Positions 33,218 to 42,499 of a stretch of 64,000 nt of DNA are shown piece by piece; the stretch's first letter is position 1, and each line of letters starts with the position of its first letter. Below the pieces are notes generated by a model, which was not told the DNA's origin, did no database searches, and was given only the letters and a program-made list of their open reading frames with translations. The position numbers were made by a program, and so were the translations under genes. The stretch spans positions 2,170,001 to 2,234,000 of the forward strand of contig NC_008825.1 of the NCBI RefSeq assembly GCF_000015725.1, read 5' to 3'. The DNA is from Methylibium petroleiphilum PM1. GTDB lineage: Bacteria > Pseudomonadota > Gammaproteobacteria > Burkholderiales > Burkholderiaceae_C.

Positions 33218-35071
33218 GTGAAGATCCCCTTCGATCGCTGGCTCGGCTGGCCCACGCTGCTCCTGCTGCTGCTCGGCCTCTGGTTGCTGGGAAGCAGCTT
33301 GCGCGACCAGCGCACCGTCGAGGCGGTGCCTTACAGCGTGTTCGAGCAGTACCTGCGCGACGGCCAGTTGACCGACGTGCAGGTCGGCGACCAGGTGATC
33401 AGCGCTAGGTTCACCTCGCCGCACGACGGCAAGGCGACCGTCGTCGCCGAGCTGGTCGAACCGGCGATGGCCGAGCGCATGTCGCACTATGGCGTGTCGT
33501 ACCGGCGCGTGCGCGAATCGAACTGGCTCTCCCAACTGTTGTCGTGGATGGCCGGGCCGCTGCTGTTGCTCGGATTCTGGTACTTCATGAGCCGCCGCAT
33601 CGACGGGCAACAGGGCGGCGCCGGCTTCCTGGGCATCGGCCGCAGCCATGCCAAGGTCTACATGGAGAAGTCCACCGGTGTTCGCTTCGACGACGTCGCC
33701 GGCGTCGACGAGGCCAAGGCCGAGCTGCAGGAGATCGTCGACTTTCTGAGGGACCCGAAGGCGCACGGGCGACTCGGCGCCCGCATGCCCAAGGGCGTGC
33801 TGCTGATGGGGCCGACCGGGACCGGCAAGACGCTGCTGGCGCGTGCGGTGGCTGGCGAGGCCGGGGTGCCGTTCTTCTCGATCAGCGGCTCCGAGTTCAT
33901 CGAAATGTTCGTCGGCGTCGGTGCGGCGCGCGTGCGCGATCTGTTCGAGCAGGCTCGTGCCGCGGCGCCGGCGATCATCTTCATCGATGAGTTGGACGCG
34001 CTCGGCAAGGCGCGCGGCATGGGCGCGCTGGTGGGCGGCCACGACGAGCGTGAGCAGACACTGAACCAGTTGCTGGTCGAGCTCGACGGCTTCGATCCGA
34101 GCGTCGGGGTGGTGCTGCTCGCGGCGACGAACCGGCCCGAGATCCTCGACCCGGCGCTGTTGCGCGCCGGCCGCTTCGACCGCCAGGTGCTCGTGGACCG
34201 GCCCGACAGGTCGGGTCGGCGCGCGATCCTGCGGGTGCACGCTGCGAAGGTCCGCCTCGCGCCCGATTGGGACCTCGATCAGGTGGCCGCGATCACGGTC
34301 GGATTCGCCGGCGCGGACCTGGCGAACCTCGTCAACGAGGCGGCCCTGGTCGCGACGCGCCGGCGGGCGGATGCCGTGACGCTGGCCGATTTCACCATCG
34401 CGATCGAGCGCATCGTGGCCGGCATCGAGAAGAAGCACGGCCTGCTCGGGGAGGACGAGAAGCGTCTCGTCGCCTACCACGAGCTGGGGCACGCACTGAC
34501 CGCACTCGCACTGCCAAGCACCGACCGAGTGCAGAAAGTGTCGATCGTGCCGCACGGCATCGGCGCGCTCGGCTACACGCTGCAGCGCCCGAGCGAGGAC
34601 CGTCACCTGCAGCGGCGCACAGAACTGATCGACCGGCTGACCGTGCTGCTTGGCGGCCGGGCGGCGGAGGAACTCGTCTTCGGAGAACCGTCGACCGGCG
34701 CCGCGGACGATCTGGCGCGCGCCACCGGGATGGCGCGCGACATGGTGCTGCGCTTCGGCATGGACGAGGGCCTCGGGCCGGTGGCCTACGCCGATGCGCC
34801 AGCGAGTCCCTTGGTCGGTCTGCCCGCCATGCCGACTCTGTCCGAGCGCGCCAGCCCGGCCACCGCCGAACGCATCGATGCGGCCGTGCAGGCGCTGCTC
34901 GGCCACGCCCGGCAACGCGCCACCGAGATCCTGCGCGACAACCGCGAGATGCTGGACCGCACGGCTGCAGCGCTGATGGCGCAGGAGACGCTCGACGAAG
35001 AGGCCCTGCTGGCGCTGACGGCAGGCCTGCGTGCGGCTGGGCGTCCAGCCGCAATCCGGCAGGTCGCCTGA
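33218..35071 (+). CDS. FtsH-type ATP-dependent zinc metalloprotease (second, divergent copy)
   Basis: The 617-residue protein has the FtsH layout: helix at 11-28, a small periplasmic domain, a helix at about 106-124, AAA+ ATPase with Walker A GPTGTGKT (198-205, Thr for the usual second Pro), Walker B IIFIDELD, pore motif MFVGVG and RAGRFDRQ arginine region, then the protease with HELGH (421-425, Leu for the usual Ala). It should extract and degrade membrane and soluble proteins. Sequence and context (stress island, not beside rlmE/folP) mark it as an accessory copy like those of stress-tolerance islands. A GTG start with no clear ribosome site is assumed. Confidence 0.93.
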   Translation: MKIPFDRWLGWPTLLLLLLGLWLLGSSLRDQRTVEAVPYSVFEQYLRDGQLTDVQVGDQVISARFTSPHDGKATVVAELVEPAMAERMSHYGVSYRRVRESNWLSQLLSWMAGPLLLLGFWYFMSRRIDGQQGGAGFLGIGRSHAKVYMEKSTGVRFDDVAGVDEAKAELQEIVDFLRDPKAHGRLGARMPKGVLLMGPTGTGKTLLARAVAGEAGVPFFSISGSEFIEMFVGVGAARVRDLFEQARAAAPAIIFIDELDALGKARGMGALVGGHDEREQTLNQLLVELDGFDPSVGVVLLAATNRPEILDPALLRAGRFDRQVLVDRPDRSGRRAILRVHAAKVRLAPDWDLDQVAAITVGFAGADLANLVNEAALVATRRRADAVTLADFTIAIERIVAGIEKKHGLLGEDEKRLVAYHELGHALTALALPSTDRVQKVSIVPHGIGALGYTLQRPSEDRHLQRRTELIDRLTVLLGGRAAEELVFGEPSTGAADDLARATGMARDMVLRFGMDEGLGPVAYADAPASPLVGLPAMPTLSERASPATAERIDAAVQALLGHARQRATEILRDNREMLDRTAAALMAQETLDEEALLALTAGLRAAGRPAAIRQVA

Positions 35072-35204
35072 AGGCGGATCGTCGCGGTCGATCACACAGT
35101 GTTGCGCAGCGATGCTGCGCGTTATCGGCGTCGTCGCGATGTGTTGTCGTCGCCCCTCCGTCCTGTTCCCATGGCGAGACCGCCAGAAACCGGAGGAGCA
35201 AGAG

Positions 35205-35441
35205 ATGAGCGCTGGTGCCATCGCCGCGGACCTGGGCTACCAGCTGCGCTTCCACTCGCTCTTCCACGAAGGCCGCGGCTGCGTTTCCCGTGCGACGCCG
35301 CCGGCAGGTCGACCTGGGAACCTTGAGCCCGCACGCGCTCAGCAACTACTTCTACGCCCGCAAGGTGATCGGCCGGGAACCCGCGATGCCCGCCATCGAG
35401 TCGACGATGCACCGACGCCGCCTGGGCGGCGGAATTCTTGA
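35205..35441 (+). pseudogene. Frameshifted small conserved protein
   Basis: A good ribosome site (GGAGGAGC) precedes the ATG at 35205. Translation gives MSAGAIAADLGYQLRFHSLF in one frame, then protein-like sequence moves to others (AFP near 35282, LSPHALSNYFYARKVIGREP near 35329). At least three small indels are needed to rebuild one chain of about 75 residues. I recall short Burkholderiales proteins of this pattern with GRGFAFPCDA...RVDL, of unknown function. As it stands the gene is broken. Confidence 0.5.
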
Positions 35442-35478
35442 CCGGGCGCAAGCCGGCCGCACGGCAGTTGCGAACAAT
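35438..35478 (+). promoter_or_regulatory. CRP/FNR-like box 3 with -10 hexamer, alcohol dehydrogenase promoter
   Basis: TTGACCGGGCGCAA (35438-35451) is followed by AACAAT (35473-35478), centred 31 nt after the dyad centre, the class II spacing. Transcription would start near 35486, 24 nt before the dehydrogenase ATG, leaving room for its GAGGAG ribosome site. Confidence 0.6.
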
Positions 35479-35509
35479 GCGAAGCACCGCCCACCTCGAG
35501 GAGTCAGCC

Positions 35510-36583
35510 ATGCCCAAGATGAAAGCCGCCGTCTTCGTCGAGCCGGGACGCATCGTCCTCGAGGACAAGCCGATTCCGGACATCGGTCCGCTCGATGCGC
35601 TGGTGCGCATCACCACCACGACCATCTGCGGCACCGACGTCCACATCCTGAAGGGCGAGTACCCGGTCGCCCGCGGCCTCACCGTCGGTCACGAACCCGT
35701 GGGGGTGATCGAGAAGCTCGGTTCGGCCGTCGAGGGCTACGAGGAAGGGCAGCGCGTCGTCGCGGGCGCCATCACGCCCAGCGGCTGGAGCAATGCCTGC
35801 CTCTGCGGTGCTTGCTCGCAGGACGGCGCGGGAACCGCGCACGGGTGGAAGCCGATGGGTGGCTGGCGCTTCGGCAACACCATCGACGGCTGCCAAGCCG
35901 AGTACGTGCGCGTGCCCGACGCCATGGCCAACCTGGCGCGGGTGCCCGACGGCCTCACCGACGAGCAGGTGCTGATGTGCCCCGACATCATGTCGACCGG
36001 CTTCGGCGGCGCCGAAAGTGCAGGCATCCGAATCGGTGACATTGTGGCGGTGTTTGCTCAAGGCCCGATCGGGCTTTGCGCAACAGCCGGCGCGAAGCTG
36101 TGCGGTGCCAGCGTCGTGATCGGCGTGGACCGGCTGCCCGAGCGTCTGGCGATGGCTCGGCGCATGGGGGCCGATCATGTCATCGATGCCTCGCGGGTCG
36201 ATCCGGTCGAGGAGATCGCACGGCTGACCGGTGGCCGCGGCGTCGACGTGGCGATCGAGGCGCTGGGGACACAGCAGACTTTCGAGTCGTGCTTGCGGGT
36301 TCTGCGTCCCGGTGGCACGCTGTCCAGTCTGGGCGTGTACTCCACCGACCTGAAGATTCCACTCGGCGCCTTTGCTGCGGGGTTGGGCGATCACAAGATC
36401 GTGACGACGCTGTGCCCGGGCGGCAAGGAACGCATGCGGCGGCTGATGTCGGTGATCGAGCGCGGGCGCATCGATCTGGGCGCCATGGTCACGCACCGCT
36501 ACCGGCTCGACGACATCGAGACCGCCTACGAGCTCTTCGGTCAGCAGCGCGATGGCGTGCTGAAGATCGCGATCACGCCGTGA
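35510..36583 (+). CDS. Zinc-dependent NAD(P) alcohol dehydrogenase
   Basis: The ATG at 35510 follows GAGGAG and gives 357 residues. The MDR fold is clear: the catalytic zinc ligands lie in TICGTDVHILKGEYP and GHEPVGVIE, and there is a Rossmann segment (AVFAQGPIGLCATAGAKLCGA). The structural-zinc lobe is atypical (NACLCGACSQDG), with fewer cysteines than horse-liver-type enzymes, as in bacterial secondary-alcohol or multifunctional dehydrogenases. It probably interconverts short alcohols and aldehydes or ketones with NAD(P)H, for example as a fermentative redox sink. The CoA ligase/GNAT gene follows after 16 bp. Confidence 0.92.
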   Translation: MPKMKAAVFVEPGRIVLEDKPIPDIGPLDALVRITTTTICGTDVHILKGEYPVARGLTVGHEPVGVIEKLGSAVEGYEEGQRVVAGAITPSGWSNACLCGACSQDGAGTAHGWKPMGGWRFGNTIDGCQAEYVRVPDAMANLARVPDGLTDEQVLMCPDIMSTGFGGAESAGIRIGDIVAVFAQGPIGLCATAGAKLCGASVVIGVDRLPERLAMARRMGADHVIDASRVDPVEEIARLTGGRGVDVAIEALGTQQTFESCLRVLRPGGTLSSLGVYSTDLKIPLGAFAAGLGDHKIVTTLCPGGKERMRRLMSVIERGRIDLGAMVTHRYRLDDIETAYELFGQQRDGVLKIAITP

Positions 36584-36599
36584 AGCACCGGGTTCGCGC

Positions 36600-39293
36600 G
36601 TGACCGTCCGCAACCTCGATGCCCTGCTGCGGCCTTCGTCGGTCGCCGTCATCGGAGCTTCCGATCGCATTGGCAGCGTCGGCGGTACCGTATGGCGGAA
36701 CCTGCGCGCGGGCGGTTTCCAGGGGCCGGTGCTGGCCGTGAACCCGCACCACGCGGTCCTGGACGGACAGCCCGTGGTCCCAAACATCGGGGCCCTCCTC
36801 GTGGTGCCGGATCTGGCCGTGCTCTGCACACCTCCGGAAACGCTGCCGCCACTCGTCGCCGAGCTCGGCGCACGCGGTACACGCGCCGCGATCGTGATGA
36901 CCGCGGGCCTCGATGCCATGCGGAAGCAGGCGCTGCTGGACGCCGCGCGGCCGCATCTGCTGCGCGTACTGGGGCCCAACTGCCTCGGTCTGCTCACACC
37001 CGCCATCGGGCTGAACGCGAGCTTCGCTCACGCCGACGCGCTGCCCGGAGACATCGCCTTCGTCTCGCAATCGGGCGCGCTCGTCACCGCCGTTCTGGAT
37101 TGGGCCCGATCGCGGCGCCTCGGCTTCTCGCATCTCGTCTCGCTCGGCGAACATGCCGACGTCGACTTCGGCGACCTGCTCGACTACCTGGCGAGCGACC
37201 CGCAGACGCGCTCCATCCTGCTCTACATCGAGAGCATCGAGTCACCGCGCAAGTTCATGTCCGCGGCGCGTGCGGCCGCGCGCAACAAGCCGGTCGTCGT
37301 CGTGAAGGCCGGGCGTGCCGGCAACGGCATCCATGCCGCCGCATCGCACACCGGGGCTTTGGCCGGCTCGGACGTCGTGTTCGATGCGGCGATCCGCCGC
37401 GCCGGCATGCTGCGCGTGGACACGCTGCAGGAACTCTTCACGGCCGCGGAGACGCTGGCGCGCTTTCGCGGCGGCCACGACGGTACCCTGACCATCGTGA
37501 CCAACGGCGGCGGCGCCGGCGTGATGGCCGCCGATGCGGCCTCGCTCGCCGGCATCCCGCTGCGCGAGCTCGGCCCCGAGCTGCTTAGCCGGCTCGACGC
37601 CGGGCTGCCGGCCACCTGGTCGCACGCCAATCCGATCGACATCATCGGCGACGCGCCCGTGCATCGTTACACCGACACATTGCGGGCGCTGCTCGCCGAT
37701 CGCGACACCGGCGCGGTGCTGTTCCTGCATGCGCCCACCGCGATCGTGCGCAGCGACGACATCGCGCGTGCCTGCGCGCCGATCGTGCGCCCCGATGCCG
37801 ATCGCGTGATGGCATGCTGGCTCGGGGACGCCGCCGTGACCGACGCGCGGCGCATCTTCGAGGAGGCCGGCGTGGCCGACTACGCGACCCCCGAAGAGGC
37901 CGTGCATGCGTTCGCCAGCGTCGTGACCTACCGCCGCAACCAGGCCCTTCTGACCGAGGCACCGACGGCCAGCGAGAACGGACCGCCCGCTGTCGACGTG
38001 GCCCGCACCGTCATTGCGCGCGCGCTCGACGCCGGCCGCGAGATGCTCGACGAGTCGGAGGCCAAGGCCGTGTTGGTCGCCTACGGCATTCCGGTGGTAA
38101 AGACATTGGCCGTCGACGCGTCGGCCGATGCCGCAGAGGATGCAGCGCGGACACTGGGCTATCCGGTGGCGCTGAAGATCCGCTCGCGCGACATCAGCCA
38201 CAAGTCGGATGTCGGCGGTGTCGCCCTCGACTTGTGCGACGGAGCGGCAGTGCGCGACGCCACCGACAGCATGCTCTCGCGCATCCGCGGGAGCCGGCCG
38301 CAGGCACGCATCGATGGCTTCACGGTCCAGGCGATGGGGAAGCGGCCGCTGGCGCAGGAGCTGATCGTCGGCGCCAGCATCGACCCGCTGTTCGGGCCGG
38401 TGATCCTGTTCGGCCAGGGCGGCACCGCGGTCGAGGTGCTCGCCGACCGCGCGGTGGCGCTGCCGCCGCTGAACCGCGTCCTAGCGCACGAGGCAATCGG
38501 GCGCACGCGGGTGGCCAAGCTGCTTGCCGGCTACCGCGACCATCCGCCGGCGAAGCTCGACGCGATCGCCGACGTGCTGGTCGCGGTCTCGCAGATGCTC
38601 GCCGACCTGCCGCAGATCGCCGAGCTCGACATCAATCCGCTGTGGGCCGACGCCGACGGCGTGCTGACGCTCGACGCACGGCTGCGCGTGAGCCGCAAGC
38701 AGTGCGCCGGCGCGCAGCGGTTCGCCATCGCGCCCTACCCTGCCGAGCTCGCCGAGACCGTGGCGTGGCGCGGCCGCGAGTTGCTGCTGCGCCCGATCAG
38801 GCCGGAAGACGAGGCGCGCCACCGCGCATTCTTCGAGCAAGTCGAGCCCCGCGACTTGCGCCTGCGCTTCTTCAGCAGCCGACGCGAGTTGCCGCGCAGC
38901 GAGTTGGCGCGCCTGGTCCAGATCGACTACGCACGCGAGATGGCCTTCATCGCACTGCTCGCGCCCGCCCGCGGCGGCGCGCCCGAGACCGTCGGTGTGG
39001 TGCGCGTCGTGTGCGACCCGGACAACGTCGAGGCCGAGCTCGCGATCCTCGTGCGCTCGGACCTGAAGCATCAGGGCCTGGGCCATCTGTTGCTGGACAA
39101 GGCGATCCGCCATCTGCGCGGGCACGGGACGCAGCGCGTCGTCGCCGACGTTCTGCACGAGAACGCCGCGATGCGCGAGCTGGCGCGCAGCCACGGCTTC
39201 ACGGCTGAACCGGGGCAGGATTCGACGGCGTCAATGCGCCTGGTGCGAGAACTGGCAGCCGACCGCGGCGCGCCGATCACGGTCCACCCATGA
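36600..39293 (+). CDS. ADP-forming acyl-CoA synthetase / GNAT acetyltransferase fusion (Pat-like)
   Basis: The 897-residue protein joins a CoA-binding domain (1-130, SSVAVIGASDRIGSVGG), succinyl-CoA-ligase-like domains with HTGALAGSD (the conserved catalytic His of ADP-forming ligases), an ATP-grasp domain (about 470-700, VALKIRSRDISHKSDVGGVA) and a C-terminal GNAT domain (about 720-890, LVRSDLKHQGLGHLLLDKAI). Salmonella Pat has this architecture and acetylates acetyl-CoA synthetase. Here the ligase part keeps the expected His, so acetate/acetyl-CoA interconversion is possible as well as lysine acetylation. A GTG start is used, and the stop overlaps the next gene (ATGA). Confidence 0.9.
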   Translation: MTVRNLDALLRPSSVAVIGASDRIGSVGGTVWRNLRAGGFQGPVLAVNPHHAVLDGQPVVPNIGALLVVPDLAVLCTPPETLPPLVAELGARGTRAAIVMTAGLDAMRKQALLDAARPHLLRVLGPNCLGLLTPAIGLNASFAHADALPGDIAFVSQSGALVTAVLDWARSRRLGFSHLVSLGEHADVDFGDLLDYLASDPQTRSILLYIESIESPRKFMSAARAAARNKPVVVVKAGRAGNGIHAAASHTGALAGSDVVFDAAIRRAGMLRVDTLQELFTAAETLARFRGGHDGTLTIVTNGGGAGVMAADAASLAGIPLRELGPELLSRLDAGLPATWSHANPIDIIGDAPVHRYTDTLRALLADRDTGAVLFLHAPTAIVRSDDIARACAPIVRPDADRVMACWLGDAAVTDARRIFEEAGVADYATPEEAVHAFASVVTYRRNQALLTEAPTASENGPPAVDVARTVIARALDAGREMLDESEAKAVLVAYGIPVVKTLAVDASADAAEDAARTLGYPVALKIRSRDISHKSDVGGVALDLCDGAAVRDATDSMLSRIRGSRPQARIDGFTVQAMGKRPLAQELIVGASIDPLFGPVILFGQGGTAVEVLADRAVALPPLNRVLAHEAIGRTRVAKLLAGYRDHPPAKLDAIADVLVAVSQMLADLPQIAELDINPLWADADGVLTLDARLRVSRKQCAGAQRFAIAPYPAELAETVAWRGRELLLRPIRPEDEARHRAFFEQVEPRDLRLRFFSSRRELPRSELARLVQIDYAREMAFIALLAPARGGAPETVGVVRVVCDPDNVEAELAILVRSDLKHQGLGHLLLDKAIRHLRGHGTQRVVADVLHENAAMRELARSHGFTAEPGQDSTASMRLVRELAADRGAPITVHP

Positions 39294-40834
39294 GACCCGA
39301 GGCGCTTTCGACCTTCGCCGCGGCAAAGACCGGGGCGCAAGCAGCGCCCTTCGCCGCCGGCGAACGCATCGTCGGCGCACTCCAGCGCAAGCTGGGCGCG
39401 CGCCTCGTCGAGACCCACATCTCGTGGGTGCTGCTCGGCGCCGGGCAAGTCTGGAAGATCAAGAAGCCGGTGACGCTGCCGTTCGTCGACTTCAGCACGC
39501 TGGAGGCGCGCCGGCGCATGTGCGCCGAGGAGTTGCAGCTGAATCGCCGCCTCGCGCCTTCGATCTACCAGGCCGTCGTCCCGGTGACCGGCGAGCCCGA
39601 CGACCCGGTGCTCGGCGGGTCCGGGCCTGCGATCGAGTGGGCGCTCGTGATGCGCCGCTTCGCCGATGGGGCGCTGTTCAGCGAGCGCCTGGCGGCCGGC
39701 ACGCTGACGCCAGCGCTCGTCGACAAGCTGGCGGAACGGCTGGCCACCTTCCATGCCGCGGCGCCTCGCGCCAGCGCGGGCACGGCCTACGGCAGCCCGA
39801 CTCGCATCGCGGCCGACACGTGTCACTTGCTCGAAGGTCTTGCCGCGCACGGCGTGCAGACGCAGGCGTTCGAAACCTGGGCCCGCTCGCAGGCGTCGGC
39901 ACTCGACGGCCACTGGCGGGCGCGCCAGCGCGAAGGCTGGGTGCGCGAAGGCCATGGCGACCTGCACCTGGCCAACCTGTTCGCCGAAGGCGACGAGGCA
40001 ACCGCCTTCGATGGCATCGAGTTCGACCCGGCGATGCGCTGGATCGACGTCCAGGCCGACATCGCCTTCACCGTGATGGACCTGACGGCTCACGGACGCA
40101 CTGACCTCGGATTCCGCTTCCTCGATCGTTGGCTCGCGGCCACCGGCGACCACGCCGGTCTGGCCGTGTTGCGCTACTACCTCGTCTACCGTGCCCTCGT
40201 GCGGGCGATGGTCGCGACGCTGCACTCACCGGTGACCGAGGCGCCCGACTACCTGGGCCTGGCACGGCACTGGATCGCGCCCGCGAGCGGGCGGCTGCTG
40301 CTGATGCATGGCGTGTCCGGCTCGGGCAAGAGCACCATCGCGGAGCGCCTGCTCGAACGCGCAGGCGCGGTGCGGTTGCGTTCTGACGTCGAGCGCAAGC
40401 GCCTGCATGGGCTGGCGGCGCTGGCGCGCAGCGGAGCAGGACTGGGCGACGGTCCCTACGATGCGGCGGGCACGGAGCAGACCTATGCGTACCTGCGTGA
40501 CGCTGCGCACCACGCGCTCGCGGCCGGCTGGCCGGTGATCGTCGACGCGACCTTCCTTTCCGAGGCGCCGCGGCGCATGTTCCGCGCGCTGGCCGACCAG
40601 ATGCGGGTGCCGTTCTCGATCCTGCACTGCGAGGCACCCCGGGACGTTCTTGCCGTGCGTCTGGCGCAGCGTGCCGCCGCCGCGAGCGACGCTTCGGAAG
40701 GCGGCACCGAGGTGCTGGAGCATCAGTTGCGCACACAGCAGCTGCTGGCCGAAGACGAGCTTGCCCACGTGCTGCCGCTGGCCGGTGACATCGATGCGCT
40801 GGCGGCGCACTGGCTCGCCGCCGACGCGCGCTGA
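39290..40834 (+). CDS. Aminoglycoside-phosphotransferase-fold / P-loop kinase fusion protein
   Basis: The 514-residue protein combines an APH-like kinase domain (about 1-325; HGDLHLANLF is the Brenner-type catalytic loop and FDGIEFDPAMRWIDVQAD holds the metal-binding Asp) with a C-terminal P-loop kinase domain (about 335-505; LLMHGVSGSGKSTIAERLLE). The substrate is unknown; neither antibiotic resistance nor gluconate/adenylyl-sulphate kinase activity can be assumed. Start and stop context (ATGA overlap with the CoA ligase/GNAT gene) place it in one operon with that gene and the dehydrogenase. Confidence 0.85.
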   Translation: MRPEALSTFAAAKTGAQAAPFAAGERIVGALQRKLGARLVETHISWVLLGAGQVWKIKKPVTLPFVDFSTLEARRRMCAEELQLNRRLAPSIYQAVVPVTGEPDDPVLGGSGPAIEWALVMRRFADGALFSERLAAGTLTPALVDKLAERLATFHAAAPRASAGTAYGSPTRIAADTCHLLEGLAAHGVQTQAFETWARSQASALDGHWRARQREGWVREGHGDLHLANLFAEGDEATAFDGIEFDPAMRWIDVQADIAFTVMDLTAHGRTDLGFRFLDRWLAATGDHAGLAVLRYYLVYRALVRAMVATLHSPVTEAPDYLGLARHWIAPASGRLLLMHGVSGSGKSTIAERLLERAGAVRLRSDVERKRLHGLAALARSGAGLGDGPYDAAGTEQTYAYLRDAAHHALAAGWPVIVDATFLSEAPRRMFRALADQMRVPFSILHCEAPRDVLAVRLAQRAAAASDASEGGTEVLEHQLRTQQLLAEDELAHVLPLAGDIDALAAHWLAADAR

Positions 40835-40847
40835 GCCGGGTCCTTCC

Positions 40848-41445
40848 GTGCGCCATCAGGGTCGGCAGCGTCATCGATTGCAGCAGCGTGCGCGTTGCGC
40901 CGCCGAACACCCGTTCGCGTGCGCGGCTGTGACCATAACAACCGCAGACCAGCAGATCGGCTTCAAGGTCGGCAGCGCGCGAAAGCAACAACTCGCCCAG
41001 CGCGTCGGGCTGCGCCCCGGCCGACACGTCCAGCCGGCCCTGGACATCGTGCCGCGCCAGCCAGTGCCGCACGCCCTCGGCGCTGGCTCCGGCATCCTCG
41101 CCCCAGCCGACGACAGTGATCGTTTGTGCCGGTCGCAGCAGCGGCAGCGCTGCGTGCAGCGCGCGGGCTGCCTCGCGCGTCGGCTTCCAGGCCACCATCG
41201 CCCGGTATCCCATTCCCTTGTAGGGCATGGCTTGCGGGACAAGCAGCGCCGGCATGCCGCTGTCGATGACCACCGCCTGAACGAAGTCGGCGCGCAGCTC
41301 GCTGGCCCGGCGCAACGCGGGCCTGCGCTGGCCCAGAACCACCAGGTCGTGCACGAGCGCTGCACGCGCCGTCTCGGCAACGGGCATGCCGTCGCGGCAC
41401 TCTCGCCAGTTCATCGGTACGTCGGACTCGGCCAGCCAACCCGCA
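40848..41445 (-). pseudogene. Truncated tandem-type universal stress protein
   Basis: The minus strand encodes most of a two-domain stress protein: [20 protein letters not shown], then GYRAMVAWKPTREAARALHA and, at the end, DLLVCGCYGHSRARERVFGG with the nucleotide-loop glycines and LLQSMTLPTLMAH. The first 70-90 residues are missing; the frame breaks where an AarF tail begins on the other strand. The normal stop is also lost, so the frame runs on antisense into the kinase-fusion gene until 40068. It is a cut and probably inactive gene. Confidence 0.65.
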
Positions 41446-41459
41446 GAGCCGTCGAGACG

Positions 41460-41774
41460 ATGGCCCGGCTGCCGCAGGACCTGGCGCGGCGGCTGCATCG
41501 GGCGCGGCGCGGCAATCTGAAGGTGAGCATCGAGATCGACGACCTTCACCACCACGGCGATCCGCTCGATCGTGCCGCGAGCCGGCTCTCGCTGGCGCTG
41601 GTGACCGCGGCGCTGATCATCGGCTCGTCGATCGTGATGACCATCCGCGGCGGCCCCCCGCTGCTGGGTCTGCCGGCGTTCGGGCTTGTCGGGTTCGCCG
41701 GCGCCGTGTTCAGCGCATTGCTGCCGCTGCGGGCGGTCGCAAACGGAAGACGGCGGCCCGACGAGGAAAGATGA
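41460..41774 (+). pseudogene. C-terminal fragment of an AarF/UbiB (ABC1) kinase-like protein
   Basis: About 104 residues ([20 protein letters not shown]..., [20 protein letters not shown], two C-terminal hydrophobic helices) match the tail of AarF/UbiB-type atypical kinases. The kinase core of roughly 400 residues is missing, because the upstream side joins a truncated universal stress protein gene on the opposite strand. The stop overlaps the following ABC ATPase start (ATGA), so the intact ancestor was probably the first gene of that operon. Confidence 0.65.
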
Positions 41775-42493
41775 AGATGCCGCTCGTCGACTCGCCTCTC
41801 TTCCGCGCCCGCGGTCTCGCAAAAACCTACCGCACCGGCGAGGTCGAGGTGCGCGCGCTGCGCGACGTCGACCTCGACATCGCGCGCGGCGAGTTCATCG
41901 TGCTGCTCGGACCTTCGGGCAGCGGCAAGTCGACGCTGCTGAACATCCTCGGTGGGCTCGACGTGCCGAGCGCCGGCACTCTTCAGTTTGGCCCGACGCG
42001 CCTGGACGGGGCGGGCGACGCCGCGCTCACCGCCTATCGACGCGAGCACGTGGGCTTCGTGTTTCAGTTCTACAACCTGATCCCGAGCCTGACCGTCCGG
42101 GAGAACGTCGCCCTCGTGACCGAGATCGCGCGCGACCCGATGCCGGCTGATGAGGCGGTGGCACAGGTGGGCCTGGCGCCGCGGCGCGACCATTTCCCGG
42201 CCCAGCTGTCAGGCGGCGAGCAGCAGCGCGTGGCGATCGCGCGCGCCATCGCCAAGCGGCCCGAGGTGCTGCTGTGCGACGAGCCGACCGGCGCGCTCGA
42301 CTTCCAGACCGGCAAGCTGGTGCTGGAAGTGATCGAGCGCGTCAACCGCGAGCTGGGCACGACCGCGATCGTGATCACGCACAACGCGGCAATCGCCGGG
42401 ATGGCCGATCGCGTGATCCATCTCGCCGACGGCCGCATCCAGCGCATCGAAGTGCCCGCGCGCAAGCTGACGCCGGCCGAACTGGCTTGGTGA
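41771..42493 (+). CDS. ABC transporter ATP-binding protein (MacB/LolD-type)
   Basis: The 240-residue ATPase shows Walker [11 protein letters not shown]-loop [14 protein letters not shown], signature [15 protein letters not shown], Walker [12 protein letters not shown] and H-loop IVITHN. It begins within the stop of the AarF fragment and is followed 6 bp later by its FtsX-fold permease and then an HlyD-type subunit. The three form a MacAB-like or DevBCA-like export machine. Having lost the upstream part of the operon, it may lack its original promoter. Confidence 0.93.
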   Translation: MKMPLVDSPLFRARGLAKTYRTGEVEVRALRDVDLDIARGEFIVLLGPSGSGKSTLLNILGGLDVPSAGTLQFGPTRLDGAGDAALTAYRREHVGFVFQFYNLIPSLTVRENVALVTEIARDPMPADEAVAQVGLAPRRDHFPAQLSGGEQQRVAIARAIAKRPEVLLCDEPTGALDFQTGKLVLEVIERVNRELGTTAIVITHNAAIAGMADRVIHLADGRIQRIEVPARKLTPAELAW

Positions 42494-42499
42494 CGGTTC

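Noticed and set aside
35100-35122. Hairpin GCGCAGC-GAT-GCTGCGC after ftsH
   Set aside because: No T-tract follows on either strand, so I do not call a terminator; a partial TTGCG half-site there lacks its second half.
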